Shown in pieces: positions 20,226-30,632 of a stretch of DNA of 64,000 bases. The translations under genes were made by a program, and so were the position numbers. Origin of the DNA: Oscillospiraceae bacterium (GTDB lineage Bacteria; Bacillota; Clostridia; Oscillospirales; QAMX01); contig SVLQ01000003.1 of assembly GCA_015067825.1 (NCBI GenBank), positions 161,944 to 225,943 on the forward strand, written 5' to 3'. The notes under the pieces are model-generated. The model saw nothing but the letters and a program-made list of their open reading frames with translations, searched no databases and was not told where the DNA came from. Numbering within the stretch: position 1 is the stretch's first letter; each line of letters starts with the position of its first letter.

Positions 20226-20849
20226 TTAGCAAGCACGCAGGATGATGATGACTACAAAGATCACGATGCCGATCGCAAGCAGGCCGAGCATACCCTTGGA
20301 CATCAGCTTCTTCACCTTGAAGCGGCCGACGAATGCAAGCGCGGTCAGACCGAGCACGGCGGCATAGACCGGGGCAAACCAAGTCGCGCCGATCAAGCCT
20401 TTGAAGCAGTAGAAGAGCGGGAAGATGAGGGCGGAAGAAGTGACCGGCAGACCGACGTATGCGGTGCGGGCTTCGGTCGTTTCGTCCTGGCGTTCTTCTT
20501 CGGTAACACCGTAGTAGGCGAGGCGGATGATCGCCGTCAGGATGAAGAGCGCAAAGAGCGGCACATAGCCCCAGTGTGTCATACCGACGGAGTAGCCGAT
20601 GATCGCCGGCAGAACGCCGAAGGCGATGACGTCGGCGAGCGAGTCGATCCAGATGCCGAAGCGCTTTTCCTGCTTGGTGCGTTCGCGCGTTTTGGCGACC
20701 ATGCCGTCGAACATATCGCAGATACCGGAGATCATCAGACAGATGATCGCGGCAAAGCTGTTCTGCTCGATTGCAAAGATCAGACCGGCTGCGGCGGAAA
20801 CCGCGCTTATGTAGGTTAAAATGACAGTATAGTTATAAAATCCGATCAT
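20226..20849 (-). CDS. pssA: CDP-diacylglycerol--serine O-phosphatidyltransferase
   Basis: 207 aa; 'MISGICDMFDGMVAKTRERTKQEKRFGIWIDSLADVIAFG' CDP-alcohol phosphatidyltransferase signature. Confidence 0.9.
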   Translation of the reverse strand: MIGFYNYTVILTYISAVSAAAGLIFAIEQNSFAAIICLMISGICDMFDGMVAKTRERTKQEKRFGIWIDSLADVIAFGVLPAIIGYSVGMTHWGYVPLFALFILTAIIRLAYYGVTEEERQDETTEARTAYVGLPVTSSALIFPLFYCFKGLIGATWFAPVYAAVLGLTALAFVGRFKVKKLMSKGMLGLLAIGIVIFVVIIILRAC

Positions 20850-21007
20850 ATCTCATCGAAAACTCCACTTTTTTCTCTCGCAGAGCCTTCTGCCTCAACT
20901 TTCCAATGTAATTATATATCCGTTTACAAACCGTATAGACACACGAACAGATTATACACTAAAATTATACCATAGATCTTGTGATTCGACAAGTCTTTTC
21001 AAAAGAA

Positions 21008-21036
21008 TTGACAGGGATATTTTTCTATATTATAAT
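21008..21036 (+). promoter_or_regulatory. consensus sigma-A promoter
   Basis: ttgaca (21008-21013) - 17 nt - tataat (21031-21036). Confidence 0.85.
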
Positions 21037-21156
21037 ATATCATAGTAGATTCGCGGCGACTTGAAACGGTGTTTTCAAATCGGACCCGCTGCTGCGGGTG
21101 ACTGCTTGGTTTTTATTCCGACATATAGAATTGCTTGGATGTGAGGAGAATTTTCG

Positions 21157-21495
21157 ATGGCGACCTATGAATTCTTTGTTTCCCTTCCCGTCACGGAAGC
21201 TGCCGACAGGATCGTCGACCAGATCGTCAACAATACCGCTTCCGGTGAGCTCGTCGATCAGCATGCGCTGCACCAGCCCAACGGGAACTGCCGGATTCTC
21301 GTGTTTGAGCGGTACTATTGGCGGGCATCCAACCGTGTGACCCTTACGGTCACTGTCGACGACTTCACCGGCCGCACGCGTGTCCATACGGTTGGCAGCG
21401 GCGGCAGCGAAGCTGCGTTCTTCCGCTTTGACTGGGGTGCTTCGGCATCCTTTGCCGGCTTGCCGCAAAAGGCGCTGGCCGATTTCATTTGCTGA
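21157..21495 (+). CDS. small protein, possibly DUF6054 family
   Basis: 112 aa; 'RILVFERYYWRASNRVTLTVTV...VGSGGSEAAFFRFDWG'; RBS gaggag. Confidence 0.6.
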   Translation: MATYEFFVSLPVTEAADRIVDQIVNNTASGELVDQHALHQPNGNCRILVFERYYWRASNRVTLTVTVDDFTGRTRVHTVGSGGSEAAFFRFDWGASASFAGLPQKALADFIC

Positions 21496-21543
21496 AACCG
21501 CAAACAATAATCACAAAACTCAGATAGAAAGGCTCGTATCATT

Positions 21544-23337
21544 ATGTACCACCATTTCACCAAAACAAAACTCCACGAGGTCAGCGCGACGCTTTCCAAG
21601 GTCGCCATGGGCGTGATCCCGGCTGAGACCGTTATCCGCGGCGCAACGCTGGTCAACGTCTGTACCTGTGAACTGCTCGAAAACACCGACGTCGCCGTTT
21701 GGGGCGGCCGTATTGCCCTCGTTGGCGATGCGTCGCACTGTATCGGCGAAGGCACGGAGGTTGTCGATGCGGCCGGCAAGTTCATTGCCCCGGGCTTCCT
21801 CGACGGCCACATCCACGTCGAATCCTCTATGATGAGCGCCGGTGAATATGCCCGCGCCGTCGTTCCGCATGGCACGACCGGTATCTACATGGATCCGCAC
21901 GAGATCTGCAACGTCCTCGGCCTCGACGGCGTGAAGTGGATCATGGAAGACGCTGCCCGTTCGCCGCTGAAGGCGATGCTCACCGTGCCGTCCTGCGTTC
22001 CGGCTGTCCCGGGCTTTGAAGATACCGGTGCGGAAGTCGGCCCTGCCGATATCCGCGAAACGATGCAGTGGGATAACGTTGTGGGTCTCGGTGAAATGAT
22101 GAACTTCCCGGGCATTGTCAACGGTGATGCGCGCACGCACGCGATCGTCGGCGAAACACTCGCTGCCAACAAAGTCGCAACCGGCCACTATTCGATCCCC
22201 GAAACCGCCCAAGGGCTGAACGCCTATATTGCCTCGGGTGTGCGCTGCTGCCACGAATCGACCCGTGCCGAAGATGCGCTGGCGAAGATGCGCCTCGGCA
22301 TGTACGCGATGCTCCGTGAAGGTTCTGCATGGCACGATCTCGTCGAGGTCATCCGCAGCGTCACCGAACACGAAGTCGACTCCCGCTTTGCCGTCTTGAT
22401 CTCCGATGACGCCCATCCGCACACGCTGGCGGGTCAAGGTCACCTTGACCATATTATGCGTAAAGCGCTCAGCTACGGCCTCGATCCGATCCGCGCGATC
22501 CAGATGGTCACGATCAACTGTGCGCAGTGCTTCCGTATGGATCACGAACTCGGCTCAGTCACGCCGGGCAAGTGCGCCGACCTCGTTCTGCTCGACAATC
22601 TGGAAGAAATGAAGGTCGCCAAGGTCTGGATCAACGGCGATCTCGTCGCCGAAAACGGCAAACTCACCGAAGAACTCGCGCCGTACACCTATCCGGAACG
22701 CGCTGTCCATACGATGCATATCGCCGGCGAAGTCACGCCCGAAACCTTTGTCATCCGCACCGAAAAGGCCGAGACCAAAGTTCATACGATGGAAGTCATG
22801 GGCGGCAAGGTCAACAACTTCATGCACGTCCGCGAAATGACAGCCGTTGACGGCAAGCTCTGCGCCGATCCTTCGCGTGATATTCTGAAAGCCGTCGTCT
22901 TCGAGCGCCATAACGAAACCGGCAAGGTTGGTTACGGCTTTGTCGAGGGCTTCGGCATCAAAAACGGCGCAATGGCTTCGACTGTGGCGCACGATGCGCA
23001 TAACCTGCTCGTCGTTGGCACCAACGACGAAGATATGGCCGTTGTCGCCAACGCCCTGATCGAATGCGGCGGCGGTATGGCCGTTGCCAGAGACGGCAAG
23101 CTCGTCGCGCTGCTGCCGCTGCCGATCGCCGGTCTGATGAGCGACCGTCCGGTCGAAGAAATGACGGAAGCCGTCGCCGCGATGGAGGCGGCGTGGGCCG
23201 AGATCGGCTGCACGATGCCGTCGCCGTTCATGACGATGGCGCTGATTCCGCTGGCTTGTCTGCCGGAACTGCGCCTGACCGACCGCGGTCTCGTCGATTG
23301 CACCACCTTCCGTTTCCTCCCGCTGGAAGCCGAATAA
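21544..23337 (+). CDS. ade: adenine deaminase
   Basis: 597 aa; 'GKFIAPGFLDGHIHVESSMMSAGEYARAVVPHGTTGIYMDPHEICNVLG', 'GHYSIPETAQGLNAYIASGV', 'DDAHPHTLAGQGHLDHIM'. Confidence 0.95.
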   Translation: MYHHFTKTKLHEVSATLSKVAMGVIPAETVIRGATLVNVCTCELLENTDVAVWGGRIALVGDASHCIGEGTEVVDAAGKFIAPGFLDGHIHVESSMMSAGEYARAVVPHGTTGIYMDPHEICNVLGLDGVKWIMEDAARSPLKAMLTVPSCVPAVPGFEDTGAEVGPADIRETMQWDNVVGLGEMMNFPGIVNGDARTHAIVGETLAANKVATGHYSIPETAQGLNAYIASGVRCCHESTRAEDALAKMRLGMYAMLREGSAWHDLVEVIRSVTEHEVDSRFAVLISDDAHPHTLAGQGHLDHIMRKALSYGLDPIRAIQMVTINCAQCFRMDHELGSVTPGKCADLVLLDNLEEMKVAKVWINGDLVAENGKLTEELAPYTYPERAVHTMHIAGEVTPETFVIRTEKAETKVHTMEVMGGKVNNFMHVREMTAVDGKLCADPSRDILKAVVFERHNETGKVGYGFVEGFGIKNGAMASTVAHDAHNLLVVGTNDEDMAVVANALIECGGGMAVARDGKLVALLPLPIAGLMSDRPVEEMTEAVAAMEAAWAEIGCTMPSPFMTMALIPLACLPELRLTDRGLVDCTTFRFLPLEAE

Positions 23338-23355
23338 GCAAAGGAAAAAAAGAAA

Positions 23356-23847
23356 ATGCCTGAAATTTTGAACCAATACGGTAATATTTATTCCGATCCG
23401 CCGGAACGTATCCGTCATTCCGGCCGTGGGCTCGTCGTCCGCGACGGCAAAGTGCTCCTCTCCTACGAACGCAATACCGGCGTCTATATGTCGCCGGGTG
23501 GCGGTTGGGAAGACGGCGAAACGCTGGCGGAATGCTGTGTGCGCGAACTCAAGGAAGAAACCGGGTGCATCGTGGAGACGATCGGCGACGAATTCGTGAC
23601 GATCAACGAGTACAGCTTCGAAACACTTTACATCGGCCACTATTTTCTCTGCAAGGTTGTGAGCGAAGGGGAGTACCATCTGACTCCGACCGAGATCGAC
23701 CACGGCATGCAGCCGGTCTGGATCGACCTCGACGAAGCCGTTGCGATCTTCGAGACCTATCCGCAGAAACGTGAAGACCATCGGAGCCTTTATCTGCGCG
23801 AACTCACCGTGCTTAGAAAGTATCTTGCGGAGAAAGCGAAACCGTAA
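23356..23847 (+). CDS. NUDIX hydrolase
   Basis: 163 aa; Nudix box 'GGGWEDGETLAECCVRELKEETGC'. Confidence 0.92.
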   Translation: MPEILNQYGNIYSDPPERIRHSGRGLVVRDGKVLLSYERNTGVYMSPGGGWEDGETLAECCVRELKEETGCIVETIGDEFVTINEYSFETLYIGHYFLCKVVSEGEYHLTPTEIDHGMQPVWIDLDEAVAIFETYPQKREDHRSLYLRELTVLRKYLAEKAKP

Positions 23848-23854
23848 AACGAAT

Positions 23855-24307
23855 ATGGAATTTTTCAACACCGATTTTTTGGAAAACGATGAGATCAAAT
23901 TGGTTTTGGAAAGAACTGACGCGGGCGACCCGGTACGAAACTGGGTCCCCGCGTATCATTTCCGGATCTTTGACCGCGAGGAAAATCAAGTGGGGCAATG
24001 CGATCTGCGCGTTGGCTATACCGAAAACCTCTTCTACGGCGGCCATATCGGTTACCGCGTGGAAGAGGCGTACCGGGGGCACCGGTACGCCGCCAAAGCC
24101 TGTCGGCTGCTCTTTCTGCTGGCGAAAAAGCACGGTATGGCGTATCTTTATATTACCTGCAACCCGGATAATTTGCCGTCCCGCAGAACGTGCGAGATCC
24201 TCGGCGGCGAATTCCTCGGCGCAGTCACGCTGCCGGCCGACAACGATATGCGGGTAAATGACGGCGAAACCGAAAAATGCGTTTTCCGATTTCAGATGGA
24301 GGCGTGA
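23855..24307 (+). CDS. GNAT family N-acetyltransferase
   Basis: Start at MEFFNTDF (23855); 'GGHIGYRVEEAYRGHRYAAKACRLLFLLAKKHGM', 'ITCNPDNLPSRRTCEILGGEF'. Confidence 0.85.
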   Translation: MEFFNTDFLENDEIKLVLERTDAGDPVRNWVPAYHFRIFDREENQVGQCDLRVGYTENLFYGGHIGYRVEEAYRGHRYAAKACRLLFLLAKKHGMAYLYITCNPDNLPSRRTCEILGGEFLGAVTLPADNDMRVNDGETEKCVFRFQMEA

Positions 24308-24311
24308 ACCG

Positions 24312-24545
24312 ATGCTGACTGTGGTGATCTTTTGTCTGGCGGTACTGGTCATTGGCGCGGCCGGGATTTGTGTGCTGATCGCCAAACGGCAGGGGAGGCA
24401 TCGTTTCCGCTGCAAGCATTGCGAGAGATCCTTTCAGCCTGCGTGGAAGGAGATGCTCTTTGAGGTCCATGCGCTGAACGCACATAAAATCCGCTGTCCG
24501 TTCTGCGGGATCAAAGATTTCTGCGAAGACGAGGGGAAAAACTGA
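24312..24545 (+). CDS. small membrane protein with C-terminal zinc-ribbon-like CxxC pairs
   Basis: 'MLTVVIFCLAVLVIGAAGICVLIA...FRCKHCERSF...IRCPFCGIKDFC'. Confidence 0.65.
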   Translation: MLTVVIFCLAVLVIGAAGICVLIAKRQGRHRFRCKHCERSFQPAWKEMLFEVHALNAHKIRCPFCGIKDFCEDEGKN

Positions 24546-24587
24546 CCGTATCTGCCGAAAGTGCCGGAATTTTCCTCGACGAATAAG

Positions 24588-24616
24588 TTGACATTTTACA
24601 CGCTTTGTGCTATAAT
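24588..24616 (+). promoter_or_regulatory. consensus sigma-A promoter for valS leader
   Basis: ttgaca (24588-24593) - 17 nt - tataat (24611-24616). Confidence 0.85.
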
Positions 24617-24622
24617 ATCAAC

Positions 24623-24922
24623 CGTATATGCAAGATGCGTTGAACAAGAGGAGTAGCCTTGGAAGTCCGGAGCAGAGAAGGGCGGCCGAACGGTGACGTT
24701 TGGGTGCGAGCTGCCCGTGCCGGTAAGCTTAGGCGAAGGTCGCTTGTGAGCATTTCGTGCCGAACGGCGTTGCGCTGAGTAAGTGCGAAACGGGCTCTCC
24801 CGTTACAGAGAAACGAGGTTTTTGCCTTGCTGAGTGTGCGGCGCTGCCGCAAATTTGGGTGGTACCGCGGGTTTGTTTTGTCAAACACCCGTCCCGAGAT
24901 GTTCGTGGACGGGTGTTTTTCT
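24623..24922 (+). promoter_or_regulatory. T-box riboswitch leader of valS
   Basis: T-box core 'aaatttgggtggtaccgcgg' (24851-24870) followed by terminator aacacccgtcc..ggacgggtgttttt; located between promoter and valS. Confidence 0.9.
24884..24921 (+). terminator. regulated intrinsic terminator of T-box leader
   Basis: aaacacccgtcc-cgagatgttcgt-ggacgggtgttttt. Confidence 0.85.
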
Positions 24923-24961
24923 TTTACAAAAAAACCTCAACAATTGAAAGGAGTTTGGAAT

Positions 24962-27595
24962 ATGGCAAAAGAACTGGAAAAAGTCTACAATCCTGCCGAC
25001 GTTGAAGACAGGATATACCAAATGTGGGTCGAGAACGGCTGCTTCAACGCCGAAGTCGACGAGAAGAAACCGCCTTACTGCATCGTGATCCCGCCCCCCA
25101 ACGTTACGGGTCAGCTGCACATGGGCCACGCGATGGACGAGACACTGCAGGATATCCTAATCCGCACCAAGCGTATGCAGGGCTATTCCGCGCTTTGGCT
25201 GCCGGGCACCGACCATGCCGGTATCGCCACGCAGATCAAGGTCGAAGAAAACCTCAGAAAAACGAGCGGCAAGACCCGTTACGACTACGGCAGAGATGCC
25301 TTTATCGATCTCGTCTGGGATTGGAAGCGCGAATACGGCAGCCGCATCATCAACCAGCTCAAAAAGCTCGGTGCCTCTTGTGACTGGCGCAGAGAACGCT
25401 TCACGATGGACGAAGGCTGCTCCAAGGCCGTCCGCGAAGTGTTTGTCCGCCTGTGGGAAAAGGGTCTCATCTACCGCGGCAACCGCATTATCAACTGGTG
25501 CCCCAACTGCACGACGGCTCTCTCCGACGCCGAAGTCGAATACAGCGAACAGAACGGCCATTTCTGGCATATCCGCTATCCGTTTGCCGACGGCAGCGGC
25601 TATCTGACGATCGCCACGACCCGTCCGGAAACACTGCTGGGCGATACCGCAGTCGCGGTCAACCCGGAAGACGAACGCTACACCGATATCGTCGGTAAAA
25701 ATCTCATCCTGCCGCTCGTCGGCCGTGAGATCCCGGTCATCGCCGACGAATACGTCGACCGCGAATTCGGTACGGGCTGCGTGAAGATCACGCCGTGCCA
25801 CGACCCCAACGACTTCGAAGTCGGCAAACGCCACAACCTGCCGGAGATCCTTGTCCTCGACGACGATGCCAAGGTCATCAACGGCGGTGTCTACAACGGC
25901 CTCGATCGCTACGAAGCGCGCAAACGCATCGTTGCCGATCTCGAAGCGGCCGGCCTGCTCGAACGCATCGAAGCCCACGCCCATAACGTCGGTTCCTGCT
26001 ACCGCTGCGGCACGACGGTCGAACCCATTGCCTCGAAGCAGTGGTTTGTCAAAATGAAGCCGCTGGCGGAAGATGCGATCAAGGTCGTCAAAGACGGCAA
26101 GATCGAATTCGTGCCGGAACGCTTCAACAAAACCTACATGAACTGGATGGAAAACGTCCGCGACTGGTGTATCTCCCGTCAGCTTTGGTGGGGTCACCGC
26201 ATCCCGGCGTGGTACTGCGCCGACTGCGGCGAGACCATCGTCGCTCGCGAAACGCCGACCGTCTGTCCGAAGTGCGGCTGCACGCACCTCACGCAGGACG
26301 AAGACGTCCTCGATACCTGGTTCTCCTCGGCTCTTTGGCCGTTTGCCACGCTCGGCTGGCCGGAAAAGACGCCGGAACTCGACTACTTCTACCCGACGAG
26401 CACGCTTGTCACCGGCTACGACATCATCTTCTTCTGGGTCGCGCGTATGATCTTCTCCGGCATGGAGCATATGGGCAAAGAACCGTTCAAGACGGTGTTC
26501 TTCCACGGTCTCGTCCGCGATGCACAGGGCCGCAAGATGTCTAAGTCGCTTGGCAACGGCATCGACCCGCTGGAGATCATCAGCCAGTACGGCGCCGACG
26601 CGCTGCGCTTCACGCTCGTCACCGGTATCAGCCCGGGCAACGACACGCGCTTCACGATCGAACGCGTCGAAGCCAGCCGCAACTTTGCCAACAAGCTCTG
26701 GAATGCCACTCGCTTCGTTCTGATGCACACCGGCGATACCGCCTATCCGCTGCCGGAGAATCTGCGCCGCGAAGATAAGTGGATCCTCACCGCTTTGAAT
26801 CAGCTCATCGCCGAAGTCACCGAAAACCTCGACAAATTCGACCTCGGTGTCGCCGCCCAGAAGGTCTATGACTTCGTCTGGGACAGCTTCTGCGACTGGT
26901 ATATCGAGCTGGCCAAGCCGATGCTCTTCGACGGCGGCGAAGCTGCCGATGCCGCCAAGGGTGTTCTGCTCCACGTGCTCGACAAAGTCCTGCGCCTGCT
27001 GCATCCGTTCATGCCGTTCGTCACCGAAGAGATCTACGGCTGCCTGCCGGGTTCGGAAGGCAAGCTGATCACGGCGGAATGGCCGAAAGCCGATCCGTCG
27101 ATGATCTTCGAAGAAGACCGCGTCAAGACCGAACAGATGATGGACGTTATCCGCGCCATCCGCAACCGCCGCGCCGAAATGAACGTTCCGCCGTCCAAAA
27201 AGGCCACGCTGACGGTCATGACCGCCGATAAGGATGCCTACATCCACGGCGAACCCTTCATCTGCAAGCTGGCCTCCGTCTCCGAGATCCGCTTTGCCGA
27301 CGCAAATGACGCGATCGATGAAAAGAAGATGACGCGCATCATCTGCGGCTCGGACAATCTGTTGATCCCGACCGGCGAACTCGTCGACCTTGAAAAGGAA
27401 CTCGCCCGCTTGAAGAAGGAACTTGCGAAGAACGAGACCGAGCTCACCAAGCTCAACGCCAAGCTCGCGAACCTCGGCTTCGTGTCCAAGGCCCCGGCCA
27501 ACGTCGTCGAAGCCGAACAGCGCCGCGCTGTCGCCCTTGCCGAAACGGTCGAAGCTGCCAAGGCTGCCGTTGCCGCACTCGAACAGAACGCGTAA
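24962..27595 (+). CDS. valS: valine--tRNA ligase
   Basis: ATG at 24962 after aaaggagtttggaat; '[48 protein letters not shown]', '[18 protein letters not shown]'. Confidence 0.97.
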   Translation: MAKELEKVYNPADVEDRIYQMWVENGCFNAEVDEKKPPYCIVIPPPNVTGQLHMGHAMDETLQDILIRTKRMQGYSALWLPGTDHAGIATQIKVEENLRKTSGKTRYDYGRDAFIDLVWDWKREYGSRIINQLKKLGASCDWRRERFTMDEGCSKAVREVFVRLWEKGLIYRGNRIINWCPNCTTALSDAEVEYSEQNGHFWHIRYPFADGSGYLTIATTRPETLLGDTAVAVNPEDERYTDIVGKNLILPLVGREIPVIADEYVDREFGTGCVKITPCHDPNDFEVGKRHNLPEILVLDDDAKVINGGVYNGLDRYEARKRIVADLEAAGLLERIEAHAHNVGSCYRCGTTVEPIASKQWFVKMKPLAEDAIKVVKDGKIEFVPERFNKTYMNWMENVRDWCISRQLWWGHRIPAWYCADCGETIVARETPTVCPKCGCTHLTQDEDVLDTWFSSALWPFATLGWPEKTPELDYFYPTSTLVTGYDIIFFWVARMIFSGMEHMGKEPFKTVFFHGLVRDAQGRKMSKSLGNGIDPLEIISQYGADALRFTLVTGISPGNDTRFTIERVEASRNFANKLWNATRFVLMHTGDTAYPLPENLRREDKWILTALNQLIAEVTENLDKFDLGVAAQKVYDFVWDSFCDWYIELAKPMLFDGGEAADAAKGVLLHVLDKVLRLLHPFMPFVTEEIYGCLPGSEGKLITAEWPKADPSMIFEEDRVKTEQMMDVIRAIRNRRAEMNVPPSKKATLTVMTADKDAYIHGEPFICKLASVSEIRFADANDAIDEKKMTRIICGSDNLLIPTGELVDLEKELARLKKELAKNETELTKLNAKLANLGFVSKAPANVVEAEQRRAVALAETVEAAKAAVAALEQNA

Positions 27596-27608
27596 CGAAA
27601 CGAACAAC

Positions 27609-27644
27609 AAAAACCGCCGACGGATATTTCTGTCGGCGGTTTTT
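27609..27644 (+). terminator. intrinsic terminator downstream of valS
   Basis: aaaaaccgccgac-ggatatttct-gtcggcggttttt. Confidence 0.85.
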
Positions 27645-27663
27645 CGTATGAATAGGGAAGAAA

Positions 27664-27697
27664 TAAAAAAACGCCCGGAGCAAATTGCTCCGGGCGT
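27664..27697 (-). terminator. intrinsic terminator downstream of nucleobase permease
   Basis: Reverse strand acgcccggagcaatttgctccgggcgtttttttattt. Confidence 0.85.
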
Positions 27698-27762
27698 TCT
27701 GGCGTTCTCTTGTTTGCCGGGGCGTTTGCCTGCGGCGGAGAACGGTCAGTTCGGGGATAAAC

Positions 27763-29205
27763 TTAGATCTTGAAGGTGGAAGCTTCGGGGACTTCTTCTT
27801 CGGTCTTGAACTTGTAGTCGTTGCCCGGCAGGATCGCGTTGAGCAGGATGCCGAGGATCGAAGCGACGGCCAGAGCCGACAGGGTGATGGTGACACTGCC
27901 GATACCGAAGGAGACGGAGCCGAGACCAAGGGCGGCGACCAGGATGACCGCAGCGATGATGAGGTTGCGGCTCTTGGTGAAGTCGACCTTGTTTTCAACG
28001 ATGTTGCGGACACCGACGGCGGAGATCATACCGTAGAGCATGAAGGAGATACCACCGATGATCGCGGTCGGAATCAAGTTGACGAGAGCGGCAAATTTCG
28101 GCGAGAGCGAGAAGATGATCGCAAAGCAGGCAGCGATGCGGACGACCTTCGGGTCGTAAACGCGCGAAAGCGCGAGAACGCCGGTATTTTCGCCGTAGGT
28201 GGTGTTGGCCGGGGCGCCGAGGAGGGCGGCGAGAGCAGTGGCAACGCCGTCACCGATGAGGGTTCTGTGCAGGCCCGGATCTTTGATGTAGTTCTTGCCA
28301 ACGGTGGAGCTGATGGCGGAGATGTCGCCGATGTGTTCCATCATGGTGGCGAGAGCGATCGGCATGATCGCAACGATCGAGCTGATGATCAGCGAAGCAT
28401 TCGACCAGTCAACACCGCCGAAAACGGTCTGTTTGCCAACGATCGGCAGGCCGATCCAGGCAGCGGACTTCAGATTTTCAATGGCGCCGACGCTGAAGAG
28501 CTTGAGGCTTTCGTTGCCGCCGAGAGCAATGTACTGCGAACCGTCGGCAAGGGTGATCGTTTCGCCGAAGCAGATCGCCAGGATCGCGGCGACTGCGCAG
28601 GAACCGAGAACACCAATAAGGATCGGGACGATCTTGGCCATGCCCTTACCCCAAATGTTGAAGACGATGATGATCGCGAGCGCAATGACCGCGAGGAGCC
28701 AGTTGTTCTGGCAGTTGGAAACCGCACTGCCGGCGAGGCCGAGACCGATGGCGATGATGATCGGACCGGTAACGATCGGCGGGAAGAAGCGCATAACTTT
28801 GTTGATGCCGTAGAGCTTGAAGAGGCCGGAGAGAATCAGGTAGACAAGACCGGCGCAGGCGACACCGAGACCGGCGTAGGGGAGGAGCTCGGCGTTGCTC
28901 ATGAAGACACCGTCAACTTCTCTGCCCGCCAGCGGCGCGACAGCGGCGTAACCGCCGAGGAACGCAAACGAAGAACCGAGGAAGGCCGGAACCTTGCCCT
29001 TGGTCACGAGGTGGAAGAAAAGGGTACCGACGCCTGCCATCAGCAGGGTCGTGGCAATGCTCAGGCCGGTGAGCATCGGGACAAGGACGGTTGCGCCGAA
29101 CATGGCGAAAGTGTGCTGAACGCCCAGGACGAGCATTCTCGGGACGCCAAGTTCTCTCGCGTCATAGACAGGGCCGTCAATGACTTTTTTCGGGGAACGT
29201 GCCAT
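27763..29205 (-). CDS. uracil-xanthine permease family (NCS2) nucleobase transporter
   Basis: 480 aa; 'GVQHTFAMFGATVLVPMLTGLSIATTLLMAGVGTLFFHL', 'TTYGENTGVLALSRVYDPKVVRIAACFAI'. Confidence 0.92.
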   Translation of the reverse strand: MARSPKKVIDGPVYDARELGVPRMLVLGVQHTFAMFGATVLVPMLTGLSIATTLLMAGVGTLFFHLVTKGKVPAFLGSSFAFLGGYAAVAPLAGREVDGVFMSNAELLPYAGLGVACAGLVYLILSGLFKLYGINKVMRFFPPIVTGPIIIAIGLGLAGSAVSNCQNNWLLAVIALAIIIVFNIWGKGMAKIVPILIGVLGSCAVAAILAICFGETITLADGSQYIALGGNESLKLFSVGAIENLKSAAWIGLPIVGKQTVFGGVDWSNASLIISSIVAIMPIALATMMEHIGDISAISSTVGKNYIKDPGLHRTLIGDGVATALAALLGAPANTTYGENTGVLALSRVYDPKVVRIAACFAIIFSLSPKFAALVNLIPTAIIGGISFMLYGMISAVGVRNIVENKVDFTKSRNLIIAAVILVAALGLGSVSFGIGSVTITLSALAVASILGILLNAILPGNDYKFKTEEEVPEASTFKI

Positions 29206-29236
29206 TGGGGATCAATCCTCTCTTTTGTTTTTTGTA

Positions 29237-29267
29237 TATAAGGCGCGCCACAAAGGCGCGCCTTATA
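29237..29267. repeat. 13-bp perfect inverted repeat (hairpin) between two permease genes
   Basis: tataaggcgcgcc-acaaa-ggcgcgccttata. Confidence 0.8.
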
Positions 29268-29291
29268 AGTTACGGTGTTAAAATGTTGCTC

Positions 29292-30632
29292 TTACAGAAC
29301 GTAGCTCAGAACGTAGAGGCCGATGAAGAGCAGGGAGATGATGTAGACGAGAACCGGAACTTCCTTGGCTTTGCCGCGGCAGATCTTGATGATCGAGTAG
29401 AAGATGAAGCCAATACCGATACCGTCGGAGATGCTGTAGGAGAAAGCCATCAGGACGATCGTCAGGAAGGCCGGGATCGCTTCTTCGAGATCGCTCCAGT
29501 TGATTCTGGCAGCACCGGCGAGCATGAAGACGCCGACGATGATCAGAGCCGGGGCAGTCGCGGCGGTCGGGATGATACCGGCGACCGGGGCGAGGAAGCA
29601 GGCCAGCAGGAAGAGAACGCCGGTAACAATAGAGGCGAGACCCGTGCGGGCGCCTTCGGAGATACCGGTCGAGGATTCGACGAAGGTGGTAACGGTCGAG
29701 GTACCGAGCGCAGCACCAGCACAGGTGCCGATCGCGTCGGCGATCATGGCGCGGTCGCCGCCCGGGAGTCTGCCCTTTTCATCGAGCAGGCCGCAGTTGG
29801 TGGCAGTGCCGATGAGGGTGCCGGCGGTGTCGAAGCAGTCAACGATGAAGAAGCTGACGACAGCCGTGATCAGAGAGAGCAGGCCACCTTCAACCGACAA
29901 CAGACCGGCGAAGTCCATTTTAAACGCGGTTTCGCCGAGCGTAGAAAGGCTGATGGATTCCCAAGCAAAGGTTGTCTGGCCCATGGGGATACCGATGATG
30001 GTGGTGATGATGATACCGATGAAGATCGCGCCCTTGACTTTCCAAACGAGGAGCAGGGCAGTGATCAGCAGGCCGATGAGGGCGAGCAGCGGGGTACCGT
30101 TGAGGATGTTGCCGAGGTCAGAGTAGTCGGTGCCGACAACAACGCCGTCAACAACGGTGTCACCGAACAGCTTGACGATGTCAGCGTTCAGGAGACCGAT
30201 GAAGGTGATGAACAGACCGATACCGGCGGAGATGGCGCTCTTGAGGAAGGCCGGGACCGATTCGATGAGCTTGGAGCGCAGCGGGCTGAGGGTGAGGACG
30301 AGGAAGAGGATACCGGAGATGAAAACGATCGCCAGACCCTGCTGCCAGGTGTAGCCCATGCCGAAGCAGATGGTGTAGGTGAAGAAAGCGTTGAGACCCA
30401 TACCCGGAGCCTGAGCAAACGGAACGTTAGCGAGGAACGCGGTAAGGATCGTGCCGATCGCGGCGGAGAGACAGGTGGCGAGCATGACGGCCGTGAAGTT
30501 CATGCCGGCCTGCGAGAGGTAGCTGGGGTTCACGAAGATGATGTAGGCCATGGCGAAGAACGTGACGATACCGCCGATGACCTCTGTGCGGATATTCGAT
30601 CCGCGCTCTTTGATTTTGAACAACTTTTCCAC
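29292..30632 (-). CDS. NCS2 family permease (AzgA-like purine transporter)
   Basis: GTG start at 30632 with RBS ggaggattttt; 'EVIGGIVTFFAMAYIIFVNPSYLSQAGM', 'FAQAPGMGLNAFFTYT', 'TSTVTTFVESSTGISEGARTGL'. Confidence 0.92.
   Translation of the reverse strand: MEKLFKIKERGSNIRTEVIGGIVTFFAMAYIIFVNPSYLSQAGMNFTAVMLATCLSAAIGTILTAFLANVPFAQAPGMGLNAFFTYTICFGMGYTWQQGLAIVFISGILFLVLTLSPLRSKLIESVPAFLKSAISAGIGLFITFIGLLNADIVKLFGDTVVDGVVVGTDYSDLGNILNGTPLLALIGLLITALLLVWKVKGAIFIGIIITTIIGIPMGQTTFAWESISLSTLGETAFKMDFAGLLSVEGGLLSLITAVVSFFIVDCFDTAGTLIGTATNCGLLDEKGRLPGGDRAMIADAIGTCAGAALGTSTVTTFVESSTGISEGARTGLASIVTGVLFLLACFLAPVAGIIPTAATAPALIIVGVFMLAGAARINWSDLEEAIPAFLTIVLMAFSYSISDGIGIGFIFYSIIKICRGKAKEVPVLVYIISLLFIGLYVLSYVL

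Noticed and set aside
22555-23898. 447-aa minus ORF opposite adenine deaminase/NUDIX
   Set aside because: Antisense shadow of confidently assigned genes.
25157-27610. 817-aa open frame on the minus strand covering all of valS
   Set aside because: Shadow ORF: codon bias of a GC-rich gene removes antisense stops. Translation is low-complexity (R/D/F/V-rich) with no family motifs, and valS on the plus strand is certain.
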